This document shows positions 35,014 through 41,128 of a stretch of DNA of 64,000 bases, piece by piece. A program made the position numbers and the translations under genes. Below the pieces are notes generated by a model. It saw only the letters and a program-made list of their open reading frames with translations. It was not told the DNA's origin and searched no databases. The DNA comes from PMG-095 sp049324695 (GTDB lineage: Bacteria; Myxococcota_A; Polyangia; Polyangiales; Polyangiaceae). The DNA lies in the NCBI GenBank assembly GCA_049324695.1, contig JBMOMJ010000055.1:248001-312000 (forward strand). Direction: 5' to 3'. The stretch's first letter is position 1. Each line of letters starts with the position of its first letter.

Positions 35014-36783
35014 TCACTTGCTGGCATCGAGCGCGTAGATCGGTGCGGTGACGCCAATTGCGGCAGCGGTTCCGCCCATGAGTTCCCCGCTGTTGCCGGG
35101 TAGGCCGAGTGAGAAGTCGCCGTTGTTCACAACGGGCGCCGTACCGACATAAAGAATTCCGATGGACGGGCCCCCGCCACCAGGACCGCCGCTGCCGCCC
35201 GTGCCGCCGGCCGTGCCCGGTGCGCCGGGCTTTCCGGAAGCGAGTGGGTGGCTCGCGCTTCCCGCGTTACCCGCTGCTCCACCGGGCTGTCCCGCCCCGC
35301 CAACCGCACCCTTGCCGCCCCTGCCGCCGTTTCCAGTGACGAGTCGCGGCCAGTCCAGCACGACTTGGCTGTTCACGACGACGAGTGCGAGTGACGCGCC
35401 ACCACCGGAGCCTCCGGTGCCGCCTTGGCCTCCACAGCCGCCTGGACCACCCTGTCCACCACCCGAACCAGGCGCGAAATTGTAGGAGCACGGATCGCCA
35501 AAGATCACGTGACCCGGACCGCCATCACCGCCTGCACCAGGCAAACCTGGTCGGCCACTGGTGCCCCTCCCGCCGACGTTCGATGGCACGTACAGCACGC
35601 CATCGAGAGATCCGATGCCCTGCTGCGCGCCGGGCCCGCTGATGCCGTCCTCCACTTCCTTCGCGTCGGACGGAAGGAACGACCAGTCGCTCCCACCCAT
35701 GCGATACATGCCGTGTCCTCCTGGATTCGTTTCGGTGGGTTTTACGAGCGCCATACAAATCGGCTTGCTTTGCGCGAGCCACGGGTTGACGCCATCTGCG
35801 CCTGGGCCGCCCATTGTCTCGTAGGAAGTGCCGTCGAATTCGCAGGCAACTTGCCTTCCGCTTCCGCCAGGCGCCGTCCAGCTGCATAACCCTCCCGGCG
35901 CATTGGTATCGCAAGTCGTGAGCGAGCTGCTGGCGCCGTCCGAGCCTGGGTCGGGTCGATCGCCGAGCGCGGGGACACCAGGCGTTCCTCCTTGCCCGTC
36001 GGATCCGTTTCCGGCAACGAACTCGACGTGCGAGAGCCGCACCTGTGTCGAGTTCAAAATGCCCCCAGCCTGGGAGCTCTTCCAATTGTACTTCTCGCTT
36101 CTCGCGCGGAAGGCGATGCGATCGATGAGCATGGCGGTTCGGACCGAGTTGATCACCAGTGGGAGACCTTGCTCTGGCTGCACTACGGCGCGGTCTTTGA
36201 TGCGCAGCCAATTCCGCGCGCAGTCGTACCCACCGTAGATGTTCACGCCCGTCGTGATCACCACGTTGTCGCGATAGGTTCCGTTGCACACATACACGTC
36301 GAAGTGCTTCTGCGTCGCTAGCTCGATTGCGCGAGTAATCGTGTCGACGGGCGAGCTCAGTGTACCGCTGGCATCGCTCGCACCTTTTGGCGAAACGAAG
36401 ACGCCTCGGCTCGCATCTCCGTCGATTCCATCGCAGTTCGCGTCGACGAAGTCGTCATCCGGCGCATCCACAGTTTCCGGATCGCACGTGTGGGCTGAAC
36501 CGGCGCCGGCCTCGCTCCCGGAACCAGCTTCACCAGCCGAGCCGCCAGAACCACGCTCGGCGGTTCCACCGGCGCCCGCAACAGCGCTTTCGTGCGGCGC
36601 GCCCCCTTCGCCTGCTGCTCCACCGGAACCAGCCGCGAAGACGCCGTGGGCGTCACTTTCTCCGCCAGCGCCAGCTTTGCCACTCGTGCGCCCTTCGCTA
36701 GACGGACCGCATCCAGCAAACGGCAGCACGCCGGTGCCAATCACAATCAAGAACAGAACCCAAAAAGAACGACAAGTGCGCAT
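35014..36783 (-). CDS. Lipoprotein with beta-helix and Gly-rich collagen-like domains (paralogue 2)
   Basis: 589 residues from ATG 36783, preceded by GAGGAAGG; the in-frame opening at 36807 lacks a site and would spoil the signal peptide. Lipobox PFAGC, Cys ~25. Gly/Ala linker to ~95, beta-helix domain ~125-265 (VFVSPKGASDASGTLSSPVD, VNIYGGYDCARNWLRIKD), then GxxG-rich sequence to the end. Matches the lipoprotein at 16574-18283 domain for domain. First gene of a two-gene lipoprotein operon with a bipartite element ~100 bases upstream. Likely surface-exposed. Confidence 0.85.
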   Translation of the reverse strand: MRTCRSFWVLFLIVIGTGVLPFAGCGPSSEGRTSGKAGAGGESDAHGVFAAGSGGAAGEGGAPHESAVAGAGGTAERGSGGSAGEAGSGSEAGAGSAHTCDPETVDAPDDDFVDANCDGIDGDASRGVFVSPKGASDASGTLSSPVDTITRAIELATQKHFDVYVCNGTYRDNVVITTGVNIYGGYDCARNWLRIKDRAVVQPEQGLPLVINSVRTAMLIDRIAFRARSEKYNWKSSQAGGILNSTQVRLSHVEFVAGNGSDGQGGTPGVPALGDRPDPGSDGASSSLTTCDTNAPGGLCSWTAPGGSGRQVACEFDGTSYETMGGPGADGVNPWLAQSKPICMALVKPTETNPGGHGMYRMGGSDWSFLPSDAKEVEDGISGPGAQQGIGSLDGVLYVPSNVGGRGTSGRPGLPGAGGDGGPGHVIFGDPCSYNFAPGSGGGQGGPGGCGGQGGTGGSGGGASLALVVVNSQVVLDWPRLVTGNGGRGGKGAVGGAGQPGGAAGNAGSASHPLASGKPGAPGTAGGTGGSGGPGGGGPSIGILYVGTAPVVNNGDFSLGLPGNSGELMGGTAAAIGVTAPIYALDASK

Positions 36784-36881
36784 GACCTTCCTCGGGCGCC
36801 GACTCATACCTCTCCCCGCGCGGCTCGCCGTGCTCGGCGCTCGCGCGTCTCCTCGGGATCTGCCGGCGTTCCGAAGTACAT

Positions 36882-36915
36882 GTCGGTCAGTCGCGCGATG
36901 CTGATGCCTAGAAAA
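36882..36915 (-). promoter_or_regulatory. Bipartite regulon element, copy 6 (lipoprotein operon)
   Basis: Minus strand: TTTTCTAGGCATC, 14 bases, GACCGAC. Followed by a ~98-base leader to the ATG at 36783. Confidence 0.75.
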
Positions 36916-37029
36916 AGCGCTCCGCGAAAATTCGACGACCTGGGTAACCCGATGCCGTTTGAAATCGTGTGGCGGCCTGCTGCGCGCGGTTGCGAACGAC
37001 CGGCCAGAAAAATAGTGCTCTCGTGATCA

Positions 37030-37064
37030 GATTTCAGGCATCACTGGCGTTCTTGCGACCGACC
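37030..37064 (+). promoter_or_regulatory. Bipartite regulon element, copy 7 (FHA-like gene 2)
   Basis: GATTTCAGGCATC, 14 bases, GACCGACC, then 41 bases to the ATG with GGAGGGAA before it. Best match to the consensus. Confidence 0.78.
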
Positions 37065-37105
37065 AGTGTGTGCGGGCTCCGTGAGTCTCGCCCGACGGAG
37101 GGAAG

Positions 37106-38209
37106 ATGAGTGAACCGAACAAGCACTTCCGCGATGCACGTGGATCGGCGTTCGAGCGCTGGTCTACCGCCGGCGCTCGGGAGGTTCTGCGGCGGCGGCT
37201 CCGCCTTGAGTTGCGGACCGAGGGAGTCACGCGCGCCTTCGCGTTCCTGAGCGAAGACGACCGGGCCGTGGTCGTTGGGAGTCTGCTGCGCGCTGATCTG
37301 CGAATCGATCGCCCAGGCGTGGCGCCAGTGCATTTCCAGTTCGAGCGCCGTGGTGATCAGATCTTCCTGATCCCGAGTCACGGCGTCGACTTGCGGCTGA
37401 ATGCAGCCTGCGTTGTCGGCCCCTGCGCGATTGGTGAGCGGGCGGTCATCGAGTTTCTCGGGGTGGTGGTAGCGGCCAGCGCGTCTGCCAGCCCTCAGTT
37501 AGTCGAGCGCGCCACCGATTCCGACAGTCGACGCGAGATTGTGCACGCCGAAACCATTCGTTTCCAGTTGACGCTGGATCACGCGGAAACCGTGAAGATG
37601 TTCCAACCCTACGCGGACGAATCGTTCATCGGAGCTTCGGAGCAGCCGGCCACGAGCGGCACCTTCGCGACGCCGAAGAGTCCCATTCCTGTTTGGGAAG
37701 CGTTCGCGATAGGCGAGTCCGAAGCTTCTACGAATCCGACCCGCTCCGACGATGAGCATGCAGCGGTGCTCGAGCCGTTCGCCTCAGGCAGCGTCGTCCC
37801 GATTGGAGCTAGCGAAGTCGCGCCCGTTGTTCGCAGTTCCGACGTGCAAACTCTAGGACCGACGCAGCGCGGAAGGTTTCAATGCTTGGCGACGCTTGGC
37901 CTGCTCACGATGTCGCGGCCGCTACTTGTCACGGTCTGTGCCGCTCTTTCGGCAGCGCTGCTCGCTTTTGCTCTACTAGGTGCGTCACGTGTGCTGGAAC
38001 AGACGCAGACCGCCCTCGGTCCAGCCACAAGCAAGAACACAAAGCAGCCGATTCGCCCGGCGCCCGCTGAGATCACGTTGCCTAGCCAGCGGACGGCGCA
38101 GCCAGCCCAACCGGTTCCAGAAGAGAACCTCACGCCACAACCACCTCCTCACGGGCAAGTCAGCCAACGAAGGAGGGTTGTCTCAGCGCTAACGGCAGCT
38201 ACGCGCTGA
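37106..38209 (+). CDS. FHA-like domain protein with C-terminal TM anchor (paralogue 2)
   Basis: 367 residues, ATG 37106 after GGAGGGAA. Residues ~28-118 match the FHA-like domain of the 26294 protein: LRTEGVTRAFAFLSEDD, VVVGSLLRADLRIDRPGVAP, VHFQFERRGDQIFLIPS, DLRLNAACVVG. A variable ~130-residue region leads to a TM helix near 265-290 (LLVTVCAALSAALLAFALLG) and a Pro/Gln-rich tail on the far side. Divergent from the lipoprotein operon. Shares upstream element and architecture with paralogue 1, suggesting a duplicated receptor. Confidence 0.78.
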   Translation: MSEPNKHFRDARGSAFERWSTAGAREVLRRRLRLELRTEGVTRAFAFLSEDDRAVVVGSLLRADLRIDRPGVAPVHFQFERRGDQIFLIPSHGVDLRLNAACVVGPCAIGERAVIEFLGVVVAASASASPQLVERATDSDSRREIVHAETIRFQLTLDHAETVKMFQPYADESFIGASEQPATSGTFATPKSPIPVWEAFAIGESEASTNPTRSDDEHAAVLEPFASGSVVPIGASEVAPVVRSSDVQTLGPTQRGRFQCLATLGLLTMSRPLLVTVCAALSAALLAFALLGASRVLEQTQTALGPATSKNTKQPIRPAPAEITLPSQRTAQPAQPVPEENLTPQPPPHGQVSQRRRVVSALTAATR

Positions 38210-38218
38210 ACAGCACGA

Positions 38219-38569
38219 ATGGCCTCCCAACCCAAGAACATGAGCGATGTCCTTGTCGTCCTTCACGCGCTCAGAGCGGGCGCATTGAGGGAGCTCGAGG
38301 CGCTCGAGGAATTTCTCGACGAAGTGGTCAACCGAGCGCGCTCCATGGTCGACTTGGCTATCGTGATCGACGCCGGCCTGACTGCCCTTCAGCCGCTCGC
38401 TGATGAAACCCCGCGCGCTGCTCTGAGCCTGGCAGCTGTGCGAGATAGAAGCGCGGCCCTCAATTTCGTCGCGAATCAAGTGTTGGGCACCTCGATAGCG
38501 TTGAGGAATCACGTCGCACGCTGGCACATCAGACGGCCGCCAGATGGCTTCCGAGATGATCTCAATTGA
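38219..38569 (+). CDS. Helical hypothetical protein
   Basis: 116 residues, ATG 9 bases after the FHA-like gene stop. Strongly helical (VLVVLHALRAGALRELEAL, EEFLDEVVNRARSMVDLAI) with high GC at third codon positions on this strand, which supports real coding. No TM or recognised motif. Possibly cotranscribed with the FHA-like gene. The sequence right after it is interrupted by the IS66 element. Confidence 0.5.
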   Translation: MASQPKNMSDVLVVLHALRAGALRELEALEEFLDEVVNRARSMVDLAIVIDAGLTALQPLADETPRAALSLAAVRDRSAALNFVANQVLGTSIALRNHVARWHIRRPPDGFRDDLN

Positions 38570-38803
38570 TGGCATCGATGCACGCTCGGTCGGGGTGCGG
38601 CACCGACAACCGCGTCCGCCGCGACCAAAGTTACTCGATGATGGACTTTCCTCGCAAGCGTTGGCACGCGCGCATCGAAGCCGAGCTCGCCGTCGCACTT
38701 TCGGAATCCGAAACCATACTCGTGGCGGATTGGCCTCGAGCAAGCGCGTCACCATCAGAGCCAATTCGCAGCGCCAAGTTCATGCGGTTCTACGCAGCCG
38801 ACA

Positions 38804-38811
38804 ACAGCTGC
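38804..38811. repeat. 8-bp target-site duplication, left
   Basis: ACAGCTGC directly before the left IS end; repeated at 41056-41063. Eight bases is the length expected for IS66-family insertion. Confidence 0.9.
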
Positions 38812-38852
38812 GTAACCGTTCGACAATCGACGGCGTTGAATTGGGCGGCAAT

Positions 38853-40295
38853 TTACGAGCGCGGCGCCGAGTCGGGCGGCTTCCAGCGATGCGGCAGGAG
38901 CTCGTCGACGCGCGATGCTGGGTGGTCGTGGACACGCGTGAGCACGTCGGCGATGTAGTCGATCGCGTTCACGGCGTGCTTCTCGCATGAAGCAACGAGC
39001 GTGTAGAGCACTGCGAAGTTCTCGCCAGCTTCCTTGTGTCCGAAGAAAAGATAGTTTCCACGACCGAGCGCGATGCGGCGCAGCGAAGCCTCGGCGACAT
39101 TGTTGTCTGGCGGGATCGAAGCGTATCGCAAGAAGCGACCGTGCTCTCGGAAGTTATTGAGCAGGTAGCGAATTGCTCGAGCCATGCGCGACTTCGGACC
39201 GTAGCTGCGCCGGTGGCGACGTGCCCACTGGAGCAACTTCGCAAACACCGGTCGCGATTTGCGTTTGCGAAGCGCCAAATGTTCGTCGCTGCCAACGATG
39301 CCTGCATTTTTCGCTTCGCGTTCGACGCGGTAGATGTCGGCGATGAGTTCGAGCGCCTCTTCGACTTCGGGATGCTCGCGCTGCTCGTACAACTTGCGGC
39401 GCGCGTGCGCGAGGCATCCGGCGCGTTCGCGTCGACCGGGCTTCGTGACCGCGTTGTAGCCCGTGTACTGGTCGACTACGAGGCGGCCCTTCGAATCGCC
39501 GAGCACTTCGTTCGGGACGCTGCCGCTGCGCGACACTGCGTAGCGATAGACGATCAGTTCTGGCGTCACAAAGCTCCATAGAAACGATCGCCGCTCCATA
39601 TCTTGCTGCCGCATGCTGGTCTCATCGGCATGCACGTCGGGCGACGCAGGCACAGTCTTCAACGCTGCGTTGTACAGTGGGCGCAGCTCTTCCGCGGCGC
39701 GATGCACCAGATTGCACATCGTGCTGCGCGACATCGGAATGCCAAGATTGCGGTAGGCCTTCTCCAGTCGATACTGCGGATTCGAGTCGCCGCACTTGTT
39801 CACCACCAAATGCGCAACGAAGCTCGGTGCGTATCTGGTCTTTTCGCCCATCCGTGTCGGTGCCGGCGCGGTGACGATATGACCGCAACGGCACGACAGG
39901 GTCTCGCGAGCAAAGACCCGCTTGCGAAAGTGCGGCTGCACGTACTCGTAGATCGTTGACGACTTGCCTTTGCCGACCTTGTTGAGTTTCGCCGAGCCGC
40001 ACTTCGGGCAGTTGCACTGCTCTGGAGGCACCGTGAGGCGAATCGTTTCGGTCTCGAGCTTTGCCGCACGCAGCAGCGCGTTCTGCTCGCGCGTCTCCGC
40101 TGCGGCCTCTGGCTTGCTCTCTGGAGGCAACGGCGGTGGCAGTTTCGAGCTCTTACGCTTCTCGCTCTTCTTGCCGAGCACGCGGCGTTCGAGTGCCGCA
40201 AGCTTCTCGATCACGTCCGCGAGTTTCGCGTCCTGCTGCTTCGCGTACTGTTTCCAGCCGCAATCGTGACCGTCGTCGTCCGGAGGAGCCAACAA
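38853..40295 (-). CDS. tnpC: IS66 family transposase TnpC
   Basis: 480 residues. An N-terminal coiled coil (AKLADVIEKLAALERRVLG) is followed by a Zn-binding CPKCGSAKLNKVGKG block and CRCG pair, then the IS66 DDE core: SPDVHADETSMRQQ, GRLVVDQYTGYN, CLAHARRKLYE, and a C-terminal PPDNNVAEASLRRIALGR block. Full length and uninterrupted. Confidence 0.95.
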   Translation of the reverse strand: MLAPPDDDGHDCGWKQYAKQQDAKLADVIEKLAALERRVLGKKSEKRKSSKLPPPLPPESKPEAAAETREQNALLRAAKLETETIRLTVPPEQCNCPKCGSAKLNKVGKGKSSTIYEYVQPHFRKRVFARETLSCRCGHIVTAPAPTRMGEKTRYAPSFVAHLVVNKCGDSNPQYRLEKAYRNLGIPMSRSTMCNLVHRAAEELRPLYNAALKTVPASPDVHADETSMRQQDMERRSFLWSFVTPELIVYRYAVSRSGSVPNEVLGDSKGRLVVDQYTGYNAVTKPGRRERAGCLAHARRKLYEQREHPEVEEALELIADIYRVEREAKNAGIVGSDEHLALRKRKSRPVFAKLLQWARRHRRSYGPKSRMARAIRYLLNNFREHGRFLRYASIPPDNNVAEASLRRIALGRGNYLFFGHKEAGENFAVLYTLVASCEKHAVNAIDYIADVLTRVHDHPASRVDELLPHRWKPPDSAPRS

Positions 40296-40305
40296 CTAGC
40301 TTTGA

Positions 40306-40707
40306 TCACAGCGCGAGCGATTTGTCGATCCCTTGCGCGCTCGGAGCCGCCTTTTTTGGCCCTGGCGACCAATGATCCGGACGACGTACGCGGCTCACGT
40401 CGATGCCATCCAGCAGCATCGCGAGCTCCGTCGAAGTCATCTCCACCGCGCGGCCGTCCATCGTCACGCGCGGCATGCGAAATCGTCCGCGCTCGAGCCG
40501 CTTGTAATAGAGCACTAGCCCGCCGCGATCCCAGAAGAGGATCTTGCAGCGGTCTCGTCGTCGCCCCAGAAACACAAAGAGATGACCGGCGTAAATGTCG
40601 ACGCCCCACTGACCGCGCACGATGCCGCACAAGCCATCGTGACCACGTCGTAAATCCACTGGCTCGACTGCCAGGTAGATCCGAACGCTCGGCGGCAGCG
40701 TTAGCAA
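40306..40707 (-). CDS. tnpB: IS66 family accessory protein TnpB (IS66 Orf2-like)
   Basis: 133 residues. The signature IYLAVEPVDLRRGHDGLCGI, then GHLFVFLGRRRDRCKILFW and DRGGLVLYYKRLERGRF are diagnostic of the IS66 Orf2 family. It overlaps tnpA by 7 bases and precedes tnpC by 10. Confidence 0.95.
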   Translation of the reverse strand: MLTLPPSVRIYLAVEPVDLRRGHDGLCGIVRGQWGVDIYAGHLFVFLGRRRDRCKILFWDRGGLVLYYKRLERGRFRMPRVTMDGRAVEMTSTELAMLLDGIDVSRVRRPDHWSPGPKKAAPSAQGIDKSLAL

Positions 40708-40994
40708 GTCTTGATGACCGCGCTCAACACCGCTGCCACGTACGACGGCTCGCAGCCCTCAGCGAAGCGCAACCGAGCCGTACCGACTTCGACAACAAAC
40801 GTGCGTGACTCGTCGCCTACGCGCACCGGAAGCACCCGCGGCTCGCCCGCCTCGCGTTGGCGTGTCTGGTAGAGATGGTACTTGAGCGCGGCCACTGTGA
40901 CCCCATGCTTTGCGGCGATCTCCTTGTGCGGCACCCCAGCAATCTCTGCCTCGGCGACGATCGCCGCCCACGACTTCGCATCTCGATTCGCCAT
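40701..40994 (-). CDS. tnpA: IS66 family accessory protein TnpA
   Basis: 97 residues. An HTH-like N-terminus (WAAIVAEAEIAGVPHKEIA, KHGVTVAALKYHLYQTR) and a C-terminal RFAEGCEPSYVAAVLSAV block typical of IS66 OrfA/TnpA. First gene of the element; DNA-binding role in transposition is family knowledge. Confidence 0.9.
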   Translation of the reverse strand: MANRDAKSWAAIVAEAEIAGVPHKEIAAKHGVTVAALKYHLYQTRQREAGEPRVLPVRVGDESRTFVVEVGTARLRFAEGCEPSYVAAVLSAVIKTC

Positions 40995-41055
40995 CGCGCG
41001 CGCATCATCCCATGCCGCTCGACGTCCGCACCGCCGTCCATTCCGGAACGGTTAC

Positions 41056-41063
41056 ACAGCTGC
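41056..41063. repeat. 8-bp target-site duplication, right
   Basis: ACAGCTGC immediately after the right IS end; identical to 38804-38811. Confidence 0.9.
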
Positions 41064-41128
41064 CGCCCAACGCGTTCGTTCCGGGTGGCTCCGGGAAGGA
41101 CTGAACCTAGGATCGCAGCTCCGGCGCC

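Larger units (their letters stand above)
38812..41055 (-). mobile_element. Complete IS66-family insertion sequence, 2244 bp
   Basis: Contains the canonical three genes in order tnpA-tnpB-tnpC on the minus strand. Terminal inverted repeats start GTAACCGTTC at both ends and continue imperfectly (GACAATCGACGGCGTTG on the left, CGGAATGGACGGCGGTG on the right). An 8-bp direct repeat ACAGCTGC flanks it. All three frames are intact, so it may be mobile, and the exact duplication suggests a fairly recent insertion. Confidence 0.93.
38638..41104 (+). pseudogene. Short ORF interrupted by the IS66 element
   Basis: Frame MMDFPRKRWHARIEAELAV runs to AADNSC at 38811; removing the IS and one 8-bp duplicate joins it in frame to PPNAFVPGGSGKD and a stop at 41102-41104, giving ~72 residues. 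Whether this was a real gene is unclear: the clean in-frame reconstruction supports it, the short length and lack of motif do not. Confidence 0.3.

Noticed and set aside
37040..37060. Possible sigma-54 site TGGCGTTCTTGC before the FHA-like gene
   Set aside because: The GG to GC spacing is 7, not the required 10, and the sequence lies in the unconserved spacer of the bipartite element.
38189..38764. 191-residue minus-strand frame
   Set aside because: The opposite plus-strand frame (38219-38569) has better third-position GC and follows the FHA-like gene closely.
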